64,000 bases of DNA from Hippasteria phrygiana (GCA_037893225.1 JAZGUH010000184.1:186001-250000), one strand, 5' to 3'. Counted from the stretch's first letter, positions 1 through 10,565 are shown. A program made the numbers and translations. Notes: a model not told the origin generated them from the letters alone.

Positions 1-1290
1 TCTCCAAATATTTCTCCTAAAAATATCCTCCTCTCCGTGAGGGTTAGTCTTCTCCAATAATTCCTTCTAAAAAATATCCTCCTCGCCGAGAGGGTTAGTC
101 TTCTCCAAAAATTCCTTCTAAAAAATATCCTCCTCGCCGAGAGGGTTAGTCTTCTCCGAAAATTCCTTCTAAAAAATATCCTCCTCGCCGCGAGGGTTAG
201 TCTTCTCCAAAAAATGCCTCCTAAAAATATCCTCCTCTCCGTGAGGGTTAGTCTTCTCCAATTATTCCTTCTAAAAAATATCCTCCTCGCCGAGAGGGCT
301 AGTCTTCTCCGAAAATTCCTTCTAAAAAATATCCTCCTCGCCGCGAGGGTTAATCTTCTCCAAAAATTCCTTCTAAAAAATATCCTCCTCTCCGTGAGGG
401 TTAGTCTTCTCCAATTATTGCTTCTAAAAAATATCCTCCTAGCCGAGAGGGTTAGTCTTCTCCAATAATTCCTTCTAAAAAATATCCTCCTCGCCGAGAG
501 GGTTAGTCTTCTCCGAAAATTCCTTCTAAAAAATATCCTCCTCGCCGCGAGGGTTAATCTTCTCCAAAAATTCCTTCTAAAAATATCCTTCTCTCCGTGA
601 GGGTTAGTCTTCTCCAATAATTCCTTCTAAAAAATATCCTCCTCGCCGAGAGGGTTAGTCTTCTCCAATAATTCCTTCTAAAAAATATCCTCCTCGCCGA
701 GAGGGTTAGTCTTCTCCGAAAATTCCTTCTAAAAAATATCCTCCTCGCCGCGAGGGTTAATCTTCTCCAAAAATTCCTTCTAAAAAGTATCCTCCTCACC
801 GTGAGGGTTAGTCTTCTCTAAAAATTTCCTTCTAAAAATACCCTCCTCTCCGTGAGGGTTAGTCTTCTCCAATAATTCCTTCTAAAAAATATCCTCCTCG
901 CCGAGAGGGTTAGTCTTCTCCGAAAATTCCTTCTAAAAAATATCCTCCTCGCCGCGAGGGTTAATCTTCTCCAAAAATTCCTTCTAAAAATATCCTCCTC
1001 TCCGTGAGGGTTAGTCTTCTCCAAAAATTCCTTCTAAAAAATTATTCTCCTCGCCGTGAAAGTCAGTCTTCTCCAAAAAATTCTTTTTAATATAATTTCC
1101 TTACCGTGAGGGTTAGATTTCTCCTATAATTCCTTCTAAAATTATCAAACTAACCACGAAGTTTAGTTCTCTCCTAAATTCCTTTAAAAGAATATACTCC
1201 TGACCGTGATGGTTATTTTTCTCTTAACATTTTTTCCTATAAACACCCTCCTTAACATAAAGATCAGTCTTCTCTAAGCATTTTTACGTT
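1..1290. repeat. 51-bp satellite array with higher-order structure
   Basis: About 22 head-to-tail monomers of 50-51 bp run from base 1 to about 1070, then decay to about 1290. Each monomer has TTCTCCAA, CCTTCTAAAAAATATCCTCC and GAGGGTTAGTCT blocks. Monomers fall into three subtypes by the central word: TCCGTGAG (A), GCCGAGAG (B) and GCCGCGAG (C), repeated in the order A-B-(B)-C. The array runs off the left edge. Open frames on both strands here are by-products of the period (51 is divisible by 3) and are not genes. Confidence 0.97.
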
Positions 1291-2008
1291 AAGTTAGCCA
1301 GACTTGAAAATGAGTATGCATTAGATATTGTCTATCTTCATTTAGGTTTTATAATTTAATCTGTGCTTACTTTAGCTAATATATTTCGGTTGTTAATATT
1401 TTCATTTAAGTCTTTTTCGTTGACGTTCGCTCGACGTTGCTACTTTTCTTTTGAACCATTATAATTATTTTCGTGTCTTTTTAATCTTTACTATTTGATT
1501 TTATCATTAATGCGCCTTTTACACGTCGAATATAAACGACAATGGTCTCTTTCTTTACTCAAACTATACCCAAATTATTAATTTTTATTTTTTTTATTAT
1601 ATTATAAGGTCGTTGCAAATTCTGATGTTAATATTCTTCGATAATTCTATTTTACTAGTAATAAATATAATTTTTCCAATTTCCTGGCAAATAAACTCTG
1701 GTTCGTTCGTCTTTTCTGTTGTCGTCATCTCCGTGTCTGTTAACTCTTGTATCCCCTCGTGCCGAGCTTGGCAGTGATTGGATCTTGTAACTGGTCGTCA
1801 GGCTCATCAACAGGCACTCTTCCGAACGGTTTAAACCCCCCCCCTTCTCCACGGGATCCGTCTGATCGTCTGGCGTATCGCAAGGTACGTTAGGGATTGC
1901 TGTAGACTTTAGGTTTATAGCTTCACAAACAAACAAAATTCATGTTGAACGCACATCGTGCCAAATTTAAAAAAACATGGGGGGGGGGGGGGGGGGGGTC
2001 ATTACCAA
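1291..2008. other. AT-rich unannotated stretch with G20 tract
   Basis: No coding signal seen. The stretch is AT-rich and ends in a run of about 20 G at 1979-1998. The minus-strand open frame at 1655-1936 has no recognisable motif. Confidence 0.5.
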
Positions 2009-2475
2009 TGTCCAATGGTGTATCATACATTTAATAAAAGCTGCTGCGTGAATGTTTTTAAGATGGAAGAGACAGGAATTAACTTTCCTCTTGAAACTTG
2101 AAAGATCATAAGATGAAGGGAAACATGCAACAGGCAGAGTTCCACAGAGATACAGAACGAGGGAAACAGCTATAGAGTACCAAAGTCTGACGTCAGGTGG
2201 CGCGACAACTGGCTCCAAACAAATCGAGATTTCGACTGCTCCTTTGTTAACAGCCAGTCATACAAACACATTGACACGAAATAACAAAAGTATTCTGGTT
2301 CCAAACATTGCATTGACGTCATCACTTCGGTACTTTATTTGCATAGCTGTTCGTTCTGCATCTAGGTACAGTCCGAGTATATTGCTGGACAAACCGGTAC
2401 AACATTTCCCATGAAAATACCTGTAGAACAGACTAAGAGTAGCAACATATTTCTGGTGAGAGTGTGATGTAAGCA
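2009..2475 (-). pseudogene. non-LTR retrotransposon RT C-terminal relic
   Basis: Read on the minus strand, two frames give the tail typical of non-LTR polyproteins: LSLFYRYFHGKC (about 2385-2425), then, frameshifted, ACFPSSYDLSSFKRK (about 2060-2120). No RT palm or endonuclease remains. The segment matches the relic at 35.4-35.8 kb in both order and motif. Confidence 0.7.
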
Positions 2476-3435
2476 TAAGCCTAACTCTTCTCCAACCAAA
2501 TTAACAGTGCAATGTTATTTGTATTGCTCAGAAAAATAAATGGAATTTATCAAGATTTAATATCGATAATTTGGTTGAGGTCATGTTTACTTTTTCCTGT
2601 TCGTTATGTCGAGCCCTTCAGAGAGTTAATGTTATTTGTGACCCCATCCCCCTTTATTTTTGTATATGAGCCAGAGACAATACTGTGTGTGTGTACTGTG
2701 TGCCTGGTCACTTTAACACAACTTAGCAAAGTAAACATTGTTTTAAAGGGCTAATGCGTTTGGAAATACAAGGGCCATTCATACACTTTTTGACTGTTAA
2801 TAAGTTTAATCAAAGCAGACCCCCCCCCCTAGAAAAAAACAACAATTGTGTATACCCACATACAACATAAAACAAATTAAGAGAAAGGGAAGCAAACACC
2901 TTCCTTTTTGACCAGCTAGATTTTAACCCCATAATTGGCTAGTATTGCCTGTTTCATTTGCTTATCTATATGGGTGGAGGACAGTTAGATTAGTTATTTT
3001 TATGAGTTTCAGAAGAGTTTTTAGTCTTGTAAGTTTGTTACAACAGCTAAAACATTACAACTTCAGGGTACATATGCTTGTAGGTCTGTACAAGTTTATG
3101 AAGTTTTCAGTGTTGAGCAGTTCGGTAGAAATTGACACATTGTACATGTATACAGTTGGACCATGGAGCCAAGAAAGTGCGTTCAGATTGGAGTAAACTC
3201 TGACCTTTACTATTCCCTGGTACAGTCACCAGTGCTATTTGTTGCGCATATTTAATGAGCTGAAATGCGCCGTTTTTCTCTCTCGTTTTTTCGCCATCCA
3301 ACAACACAAGAAAATTTCAAAACATGAAAGGTCTGCTTACATTTTTAATGAGACAATTTACTCCTCCCCATTATGTTTCCACTTGGTACATGTACACAAA
3401 AGGGAGCTAGATGTGATGTGCTTGAGGCAATTTCA
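2476..3435. other. no feature recognised
   Basis: Short open frames occur on both strands but have no splice context, motif or composition suggesting coding. A C-tract lies near 2820. Confidence 0.4.
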
Positions 3436-3529
3436 GACGCTGGTGGCAGCAGATTAACGGTCCTTTTCCATCTCGGTACACATGCTCACAACTAGCAAGA
3501 AGGACCTGTAGTCTGCTGCCACCAGCGTC
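3436..3529. repeat. short fold-back repeat
   Basis: Perfect 18-bp inverted arms, GACGCTGGTGGCAGCAGA at 3436-3453 and its complement at 3512-3529, are separated by 58 bp. This could be a small MITE or hairpin. No target-site duplication was identified. Confidence 0.7.
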
Positions 3530-3671
3530 TCCTATTTAACCTTAGGTTCGGATACTATTATTTTGTCTTGTTCTTCTTGCTCGTCTTTTTCTGTTTTTTT
3601 GCGTTGATGTCCATCTCCCGCCGCATCCTTCCCATTATCTGATGCACTCTGCCTCTTTTGTTTCGTCTTCT

Positions 3672-3995
3672 TCACATTCTTCTTGGTTTTTTTCCGGCAG
3701 TTCCCTCTTTTCTTTTTCTGCTCCTCTTTCTCTGGACTTCCTGGCTTGTGTTGCCTTCCACACTTGGGATTTCCGGTGGGTTTTCTGGTGGGGCAAATTC
3801 TGGTCTTCTAACTGCAACTGTTGTCTTCCCAAACCGTGAAACAAACTGCTTCACAGCTTCAGATTTTGCAGGTTTTTTGTAGCTTGCTGTGAGAAATCCT
3901 GGTTTCCTTGACAGTTGAGAAAAGAGATCCTTGGTTTTTTTCTGGCCATGACGGGCACAGAAAAACCGCCCGGTGCATGACCTCCTTTACGTAGT
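3672..3995 (-). CDS. THAP transposase-like gene, last exon
   Basis: Terminal exon, minus strand. The acceptor is TTTTCTGTGACAG|AC at 3995/3996 and the stop is TGA-side of KKPRRM at 3672. It begins NYVKEVMHRAV, which continues the phase-1 end of the 6008-6162 exon. After a run of seven A (3935-3941) the meaningful frame changes by one base and continues with GFLTASYKKPAKSEAVKQF and FVSRFGKTTVAVRRPEF, then a Pro/Lys/Arg-rich basic tail. The PAK-x-EAV...SRF block is the familiar C-terminus of this THAP-linked family. One A too many in the run would explain the frame change. Confidence 0.72.
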
Positions 3996-4339
3996 CTGTC
4001 ACAGAAAAGTATATGATTTTCCCTAATGATTTTACATGTTTACAATGATCTGATATAATGATACTCATTATATAATCTCCAATTAGGTTTTTATCTTGAC
4101 TGATCATTACCTCGGATATAGTTTGATGAGGGAGGGAAAGGTATTGCCCCCCCCCCCCCAAACAAAAACTTCCCCAGTTTGATACTGTCAGAACCAAGTC
4201 GACCTGCCCCAATAGTGTTCATGTCAACTGCAAATAAAATCAGTTCCACACATTTTGTCGGGTTCAATGGGAGTTTATTCAATAAAAATATAATTAATTA
4301 TACAGTGTTTAAAATCATCGACTTCTTAAAATCAACTCC
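3996..4339. other. intron with C-tract
   Basis: Part of the last intron of the minus-strand THAP gene. It contains a run of about 13 C near 4147-4159 and no coding signal. Confidence 0.5.
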
Positions 4340-4980
4340 AATACATGTACGTATAAATATGTTCAATTTGTCACCTCCAACTTCAAGATGCAATATTATT
4401 CTTAATTCGGCACCTCCAACTTCAATATGCCATAATATGCTCAATTCATCAAATCCAAATACTCCAAATACAATATGATATATGTTCAAACCGTCAACTC
4501 CAACTACTCCAAATATGTTCAATCCGTCAACTCCAACTACTTCAAATACAATATGCTATTTCAATCCGTCAACTCCAACTACTCCATGTTCAATCCGTCA
4601 ACTCCAACTACTTCAAATACAATATGCTATATATGTTCAATCGTCAACTCCAACTACTCCATATATGTTCAATCCGTCAACTCCAACTACTTCAAATACA
4701 AAATACTCCATGTTCAATCCGTCAACTCCAACTACTTCAAATACAATATGCTATATATGTTCAATCGTCAACTCCAACTACTTCAAATACAATATGCTAT
4801 TTCAATCCGTCAACTCCAACTACTCCATGTTCAATCCGTCAACTCCAACTACTTCAAATACAATATGCTATATATGTTCAATCGTCAACTCCAACTACTT
4901 CAAATACAATAAATGCTATTTCAATCCGTCAACTCCAACTACTCCATGTTCAATCCGTCAACTTCAACTACTTTAACATG
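4340..4980. repeat. minisatellite, TCAACTCCAACTAC unit
   Basis: About 20 copies of a variable-spacing unit built from CAATCCGTCAACTCCAACTA, usually followed by CTTCAAATACAATATGCTAT or CTCCATGTT. Units are about 30-60 bp. The open frames across it (NPSTPTT-type and SVNSNY-type repeats in different frames) are artefacts of the unit. The array lies in the last intron of the minus-strand THAP gene. Confidence 0.93.
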
Positions 4981-6007
4981 CTTATACAAGATATAAATAT
5001 ATATACACACTGCCAATATACATCGACTTGCCAACCATCTCCATCTGCCGACTCATTGGGTTGAAAAGTATCCCTCTGCTAGTGGGTCCAAACACAGCAA
5101 TAACCCCGGCCCGCCAGCAACCCTTCCAAACGTCCCCTCTAGTTCTGTTCTGGTAAGTGGAGCACGCCCTCTGGCGTCTCAACAGAATCCGGTAATAAAT
5201 GCCCGGTATAGGTCGTGGTTGGATGATTGATTTGATGACTTGTCTCCCTCTCGACTCAAAAGTCAGAAAAAATGCCGAGGCTAAAGTGCCCTGCAAAATA
5301 CAACTCGAGCTCGCAGCACTGAGCACAATAAATTGCTCACAAAATCAAAGCCAAGAGCCTGAATTGCCCTTAATACTGATCGCATTTGCTGCAATAGAGC
5401 TAAGTGAAATGCAAAGGTGCTCACTCACAGAGCATCAGGAGACCACTGACACGCCAACTACAAACCCTCCAACCTGCATTCACATACTCAAAACACAGTC
5501 CCACATTACAACCTTCCTTTCACATTCAAATTCTAATTGTTATACAAAGGACCTTGCAATTGGGAGTCCAACAGTGTGTGTGTAAAAAAGCTACTTGGGT
5601 TATTGTCTTCCTCCAGAGCCACACAAAAGCATCCAACTACATCCAAAAGTATCCAACCACGACCTGCTCACAAGGACAAATGCATGAGCTGAAAATATTG
5701 CTTTTCAAAGTACCACATAAATATTCATATAAACAATGAATATGGAAAATCACTGGATTATCTGTGACAGATACATTGATCTGTATCATAGAGCTAATTT
5801 ACCAGTGACCAGATAACCTATTACACAGATCAATGTATCAAACTGGGGCCCTTCTCATTGAAAGTTTAGTACAATTTTTAGTTATGTACGAAGTTGTCAC
5901 CAGTGAATGAGTTATTGAACAAACATGTAGTGTTCAACAGAAATAGAATTAGTACCAACTCAACTGACTCGGCTCTAAGAAAACAAATTGTAAAAGCAGT
6001 TACTCAC
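4981..6007. other. rest of last THAP-gene intron
   Basis: No exon recognised. The reading phase of the flanking exons (phase 1 donor at 6008, matching acceptor at 3995) joins directly, so none is required. A small inverted repeat lies at 5770-5839. Confidence 0.5.
5770..5839. repeat. short inverted repeat
   Basis: GATACATTGATCTGT at 5770-5784 is exactly complementary to ACAGATCAATGTATC at 5825-5839. Probably the core of a small fold-back element. Confidence 0.6.
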
Positions 6008-6162
6008 TGTAGGTGCAGCCAACAAGAAGCTTCCTGACAGTGTATCCTCCGCTGTCTTTCTTTGCCCTGGGGAAGACGATGTTAAACATTGGTTCCCCCT
6101 TCTTGTTATATGCCTGGCCTCTCGCTGCATTTTCATTATAATGCAGAGCGGCTAAGAGGATC
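6008..6162 (-). CDS. THAP transposase-like gene, exon 11
   Basis: The acceptor TTTCCAACAG|GATCC lies at 6162/6163 and the donor ACA|GTGAGT at 6008. It encodes ILLAALHYNENAARGQA, then FNIVFPRAKKDSGGYTVRK and ends at GCTY. The LAALH-NENA and FPKAKKGGYTV blocks are highly conserved in this family (established knowledge). It joins in frame to the 6399-6570 exon through ML-SR|ILLAAL. Confidence 0.82.
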
Positions 6163-6398
6163 CTGTTGGAAAGGAGAAAAGCTATTTTGAACAATCGTTA
6201 AGGGGAATGATGGGGGAGAGGCGTTTTTGAGAAATGACTTTCCAAAACCTGCCTCCGATAAATTACCTGTGTTCATGGTTCCATCCCCCACACATATAAT
6301 TTCAGTATATATCGACAGTGTAAAAAAACGTACAATCCCTTTTCCAAAAATATTTCCAATTTAAAAGCTTACTGGTACTAATTAAAGACGTATCCTAC

Positions 6399-6570
6399 CT
6401 ACTCAGCATTCCCTCGTAGGAGAAGACGTACATTTTAGGCGCAAAGTTGTTGATCACCGAGTGAAAAGACTCCACACATGATGTTTGCTGGGAAGGTGAC
6501 AGCATCTTTACATCCTTTCTGAGCCACGTCCCCATTAGAACCTTTTCAACTTCCACAGCAGACTTGGTTC
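6399..6570 (-). CDS. THAP transposase-like gene, exon 10
   Basis: Acceptor CTTGTACAG|GAACC at 6570/6571; donor AGTAG|GTAGGA at 6399. It encodes TKSAVEVEKVLMG, then LSPSQQTSCVESFHSVINNF and APKMYVFSYEGMLSR. The S-x-ESFHS-x-x-x-x-FAPK block carries the acidic residue I would propose as the third catalytic position of a DDE-type transposase (inference). Confidence 0.82.
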
Positions 6571-6882
6571 CTGTACAAGTTGATATTGAAATTGAACGGA
6601 TGAAGGTTAATCCGTGGTATTTCTGTGAGTTATGTTGAATGAATATTGACAAGAAAAGAGCACCAAAGAATTAACTTAAATCTAACTGTAAATGTACAAG
6701 ACAAATGTACAGAAAGACGCGGCCCAAGTTTGCATCAAAATTTGCAATTTAAATGACTTGACTCTAATATAATTTAGCTCTTGGTTAATACATTTAACTT
6801 AAAATGATGGCTGAATGTGTGCAATTTAATATCATCCTCTACTGGTCGTGTGAAACAACATTTCCTGTCTTACTTCACTTAC

Positions 6883-7128
6883 CTGGTGTAATCCACTTTC
6901 GTTGCTCGAGTTGGCCATGTGCACATTCGGAAAAGAGTGGGTTGGCGTGACTGTGCACATTCATGACGTGGTGCAGTATACTATCAAATTTGGCCAACAT
7001 TAGATCAGGGTCACCATCAGGGGTAGAAGCAGCAAGCCAGTAGATATTGTTTGTGATACCATGAACCCACTCGAGCACATCTCCACAGCCAGACAATTTG
7101 CCAATTTTGAGGAGCTTCTTCTTCAATC
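6883..7128 (-). CDS. THAP transposase-like gene, exon 9
   Basis: Acceptor CTTCCACTCAG|GATTG at 7128/7129; donor CACCAG|GTAAGT at 6883. It encodes LKKKLLKIGKLSGCGDVLEW, HGITNNIYWLAAST and DPDLMLAKFDSILHHVMNVH, then a Cys/His-bearing HANPLFSECAHG and KWITPG. Splicing to the next exon restores ITPGTKSA. Confidence 0.82.
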
Positions 7129-7204
7129 CTGAGTGGAAGAAATTTATAGTTATGTTAATACATGTGCATGAATTATCAGTGGCAGTACCGGCCCCTGGAA
7201 ATGG

Positions 7205-7489
7205 CAGGGGCAGATCTGGAGGAGGGGTTGTGGGGGTTGCAACCCCCCCCGCCCCCCCCCCCCCCCGGGGGCTGTTGAGCAAAGTTGTTTTTCAGCGCAC
7301 CCAAAATGAGCAAATTCTTCTCTAAAAACCACAAAATTATACAGCTTCAAATTGTGCCCGAGATGCCTTAGATTGCAGGAGAAAGCCCCTAGATTTGAAA
7401 GTTTTTCGGGGGAATGCCTTTGGCACATTTCACGTTTGGTGGGTGAATGGTACAACCCCTCCCTAAATGAAAGACCAGATCCGCCCCTG
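7205..7489. mobile_element. MITE-like insertion in intron
   Basis: Terminal inverted repeats CAGGGGCAGATCTGG (7205-7219) and CCAGATCCGCCCCTG (7475-7489) match at 14 of 15 positions. The element sits in the intron between the 6883-7128 and 7587-7782 exons and contains a C/G-rich core with a long C run. No clear target-site duplication. Confidence 0.6.
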
Positions 7490-7586
7490 AATAGTTAAGT
7501 TAATGGTGAAGTACCAAAGGGGGATAATTTTGATAGGTATTTTTGGGAAACACATAGCTTAAATGGAGGTAAAAGTCAGTATTTAC

Positions 7587-7782
7587 CCTTTGCAACATGC
7601 CACACATCGAAGAAGTGTTTGACTCCAGATGGTGCTAGCTTCTCCCGGATGTACTTTGCAATTTGCCGGTGTCGGTCTGTGACGATTGAGCCAACTTGAA
7701 GGTCACACTTCTCTGCCCACTTCATGGTACGGATAAGCCCTTCCTTTTCCATGAGGTTTGACTTGTGGTCGCATTCATTTTT
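7587..7782 (-). CDS. THAP transposase-like gene, exon 8
   Basis: Acceptor TTTTTTTCTCAG|AAAAATG at 7782/7783; donor GCAAAGG|GTAAAT at 7587. It encodes KNECDHKSNLMEKEGLIRTM, then KWAEKCDLQVGSIVTDRHRQ and KHFFDVWHVAKG. The TDRH and DVWHV-x-K blocks are the expected second acidic motif of the transposase-like region (inference from the D-x-WH pattern). The exon upstream of it in this family was not found (see 7783-8357). Confidence 0.82.
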
Positions 7783-8357
7783 CTGAGAAAAAAATAATTT
7801 GTACAGTGAATGAGTACTGACAAGGCAGCTTTAATAATACTGAATTAACAAAGTTGTTTATCTGCTTCTTGTATAGGGCATTATCGGTTTATGACTTCTG
7901 ACTAGCGCCCACCCAAACAAAGATACTGACAATTTAATTCGGAGACCGCCAACATAGGGCAAGATAGTTCAGTTGGTAGAGCGCCGGTACAGTAACCCAG
8001 AGTTCGCATCCCGCTCCTGCCAGTTTTTTTGTTCACTTTGAAAATGTATTCAAATTTACCTAGTCAGTTTCCCCTGTAGATTATTTGACGAATTATTTTA
8101 TTTTAAAACAAGGTTTGTGTCAAATCTATTAACTACTGAACATTTTCTAAAAGGGGTAAAAGGGACAAGTGAAAGCCTTAAGTCAGGCCCGTCACCAGCT
8201 CCAGGCATTAGGGGGGCCGCAGTGCTTGATAGGGGGGCCACATCACAAGAAAAAAACTTTATGCTTTATGGTTTGACAGATGGGGGGTCAATTAATCACC
8301 ATGAAGAACAATTTTAAAGATTATGAGCAACTGTAAATTATGTGTGCATATCAGTAC
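7783..8357. other. interval lacking the expected exon
   Basis: Relatives have a short exon-equivalent here with a G-D-G-R-x-DSPGH-type motif. I translated the minus strand of this interval by eye and found nothing like it. It holds a SINE copy (7880-8090) and a C/G-rich repeat fragment near 8185-8250 instead. Confidence 0.55.
7880..8090 (+). mobile_element. tRNA-derived SINE copy
   Basis: A degenerate tRNA-like body, with box A TAGTTCAGTTGGTAGAGCGC and box B-like GAGTTCGCATCCCGCTC, lies at about 7960-8022. Leader (GACTAGCGCCCACCCAAACA) and trailer (AAATTTACCTAGTCAGTTTC) sequences both recur at 25.5-25.9 kb, so this is a dispersed family and not a tRNA gene. Confidence 0.75.
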
Positions 8358-8449
8358 CAAGGAAGGCTTTTTCCTCCTGTAACTTTACTCTGGCGATGAC
8401 CTCCCTCTGTGTTTGCTGCCAAACATGTGATATTGCTGGCTGCAGATAC
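8358..8449 (-). CDS. THAP transposase-like gene, exon 7
   Basis: Acceptor CCTCTATCAG|GTATC at 8449/8450; donor CCTTG|GTACTG at 8358. It encodes YLQPAISHVWQQTQREVIAR then VKLQEEKAFLG, completing the split Trp codon of the previous exon (HQKW|YLQPAI). Continuity of phase and motif supports the call. Confidence 0.8.
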
Positions 8450-8757
8450 CTGATAGAGGTAGGAGAATTAAACACATCTGGTAGTTATAAAAGAGGAAAT
8501 CTGGAATTACGGCTCACAAGGTCAGGCAGGATATTACTTGTTTAAAGAGTTATTACAGTCATTACTTGTTTAAAGAGTTGTGATCATGTAAAATTGAGGA
8601 ACAAAAGGTCACTGTTATCGTTATTAGATCCCAAATGCCATGAAGATGTGCAAACGATTTACACCTCAACATGTATTCTATCACCTCATCAAGGTAATGG
8701 ATTGTTGGGGGGGGGGGGCAATCTGGGTTGAGATACACTTAGAAATTGGTGGCATAC

Positions 8758-9114
8758 CATTTTTGATGATTAATAAATGTTGCCAGTGAATATGTTGCTA
8801 TATTCATCGAAGCAAGGGCACCGATGAACTTCTTGGGCGATAATCCAGAGGTCAACACAGCAGCAGACAACAGCAAGTTCCCGGCAGACGTTTTGCCAAT
8901 CATCGTCTGAGACTTCCACACCCGCAGGTGTCCACATCCTCTTTTCCGGCACCTCTGTATAACCTCCACCATGGTCCCACCATTGGGCCGCTGTAATCTC
9001 GCTGAAGTAACCGACGAGCACTTGATGCAGTTTTGAAAGAGCTACATCAGGCTGGAGTGGAATACGATGTATTTCGACTCATCCACACCACCCTTTTGAA
9101 CATCATCAGGATCA
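8758..9114 (-). CDS. THAP transposase-like gene, exon 6 (in-frame TAG)
   Basis: Acceptor TTTCATCAG|TGATC at 9114/9115; donor AAATG|GTATGC at 8758. It encodes DESKYIVFHSSLM, a stop TAG (9042-9044), then LFQNCIKCSSV, VEVIQRCRKRGCGH and the conserved SAGNLLLSAAVLTSGLSPKK, ending at INHQKW. Relatives carry an amino acid (often Gln or Leu) where the TAG stands; CAG to TAG is one transition. A Cys-rich mini-domain (C-x-x-C ... C-x(5)-C-x-H) precedes AGNLLLSAA. Confidence 0.82.
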
Positions 9115-9577
9115 CTGATGAAAAAAAATACAAAAAGGAACAAGGTGATCCGTGGATCACACGTGTCGCTATGCAAATGAGAGCAATTTCACATTTGAAG
9201 CCTATTTTATAACTTGACCTCAAATGACCTTTGACTTCAGTATGCGACCTTTAACATGACCATCTCATGATGGTTAACTGTTAACAAAATGCACCTATGA
9301 CCCAAGTTCGATTGCAATTGGACTTCAACTTTTCAAATGAGACCAATTATACATTTTCAGCCTTTTAGCATTTGACCTCTAATGATAAGGGCGATCATTT
9401 GGGGCAAGTTGTAATAAAATAATAGGCAACTAGGGCAATAATACATGTACATGTACTTGTTGAAGCTGATTCAATTTTGAAATAGCCTTCATTTCGAAAA
9501 CCGAATTCACTGATTTATCTTTTAGACAAACTACATGGTCATATTTACCATTTAAATAAATGGAGAAAAAAAATTAC
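9115..9577. other. intron with TGACCT-rich repeat
   Basis: THAP-gene intron. It holds a repeat with several TGACCT/TGACCTTTGACTT words (9210-9260 and 9372) that look like nuclear-receptor half-sites but belong to a dispersed repeat type. No exon seen. Confidence 0.45.
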
Positions 9578-9901
9578 CTTGACAGAAACTGTGAATCTGA
9601 ACTGTCATGATCAGATGGAATGTAATCACTCCCACTATCATCACTTGGAGATTCCTGGGTGGAAGGGTCTTGATTTGCATCCTCATCTGAGCTTGAACCA
9701 TTGGGGGTGTTTGTTGTGATTGCGTGATGCCTAGTGATGTGGTCGGGTGCATGTCAGGGCTTGAAGGTCTCTGATGTGACTCCTTTTTGGGGCTGGGTGG
9801 CTTCTGTCGACATTCCGTAGGTGGCAGCCTTCGCAGGGGTGAACCTTTAACAAGTTCACAAGCAGATTTGCGGGTTCTGATTCGCTGGGAAAACTGGATA
9901 C
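9578..9901 (-). CDS. THAP transposase-like gene, exon 5 (frameshifted)
   Basis: Acceptor ATTTTTCAG|GTATCC at 9901/9902; donor TGTCAAG|GTAATT at 9578. The first half in phase reads IQFSQRIRTRKSACELVKGS and PPSPKKESHQRPSSPD (basic, Pro/Ser-rich). After a five-C run (9703-9707) the meaningful frame is SSSDEDANQDPSTQES and DYIPSDHDSSDSQFLS, an acidic linker typical of the family. One missing base in the C run would join the halves. The end joins in phase to S-DPDDVQ of exon 6. Confidence 0.7.
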
Positions 9902-10106
9902 CTGAAAAATTATGGGGAAAAACAGCGCTTCAAATGCTAATTATTTTTCATTGATTTTCAAGGAAAGTTCCCAAAACTCACTTCTGCAGCATTACAATTC
10001 ATTTAGCATTGGCACTTTTATCGAAACTGGGCACATTTTTCTCAAGCATACATTTACTAAACATAAAAAATTTATATCTTTAAAAAAATGTATATATAGG
10101 AATTAC

Positions 10107-10263
10107 CTTTGTTTCTGGGTTGAAACAATCGCCTGGTGGTCTGTGATCGTCTGGATTTGTGAGAGCCTTGATGTATCTTGGCAGGAAAAATGTTTACTTT
10201 GGCAACATTCCGGTTGATTGTGCACCGCCATCGTGAGACTGTTTGGGTCCCCTGGTCTTTCAC
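10107..10263 (-). CDS. THAP transposase-like gene, exon 4
   Basis: Acceptor CATTATTCAG|GTGAAAG at 10263/10264; donor ACAAAG|GTAATT at 10107. In phase it encodes VKDQGTQTVSRWRCTINRNV and a basic, Ser-rich stretch ending RLFQPRNK. The V-K-D-Q-G-T-Q-T word is common just after the acidic linker in THAP-linked proteins. Confidence 0.7.
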
Positions 10264-10445
10264 CTGAATAATGTAAAATATGTAACACGGTATGCACAGG
10301 GCAGTAGTAAAAAACCTCAACAAAATTGAAACCAAAATGAACAAACGCTCCCAAACACCTTCATCTTATTCATGTGTGAGCCACTTAGAACATCCCAGCA
10401 TTAAAAGAACACAAATCAGTTAAAGTCAGTAAAACATACATGTAC

Positions 10446-10565
10446 CACTGGGAAGGAGCTCTCTGTCTGGGCGTAGGTAGCCTGAATATCTGAATCACTA
10501 TGCATGAAAGGCAGGCTTTCCTGAAATTCAACCGGGCTTGGAGTAGATGGAAATTGAAAGGAATC
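10446..10565 (-). CDS. THAP transposase-like gene, exon 3
   Basis: Acceptor TTGTTCCACAG|GATTCC at 10565/10566; donor CCCAGTG|GTACAT at 10446. Phase 0 at both ends. It encodes DSFQFPSTPSPVEFQESLPF and a Ser/Asp-rich linker, MHSDSDIQATYAQTESSFPV. No domain; disordered composition. Confidence 0.65.

Noticed and set aside
214..1024. Open frames of 68-84 codons on both strands in the left array
   Set aside because: Produced by the 51-bp period (a multiple of three); repeated peptide only, no gene context.
1..1290. CRISPR-like repeat array
   Set aside because: Monomers are contiguous with no unique spacers, and the DNA is eukaryotic.
4475..5064. Three overlapping frames of 145-164 codons (SVNSNY, NPSTPTT)
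   Set aside because: Minisatellite translation in every frame of one strand; lies in an intron of the THAP gene.
7960..8025. tRNA gene
   Set aside because: Box B is degenerate, the body does not fold as a full cloverleaf by eye, and flanks recur elsewhere: SINE.
9210..9385. Nuclear-receptor response elements (TGACCT words)
   Set aside because: They occur in what looks like a dispersed repeat within an intron; no evidence of function.
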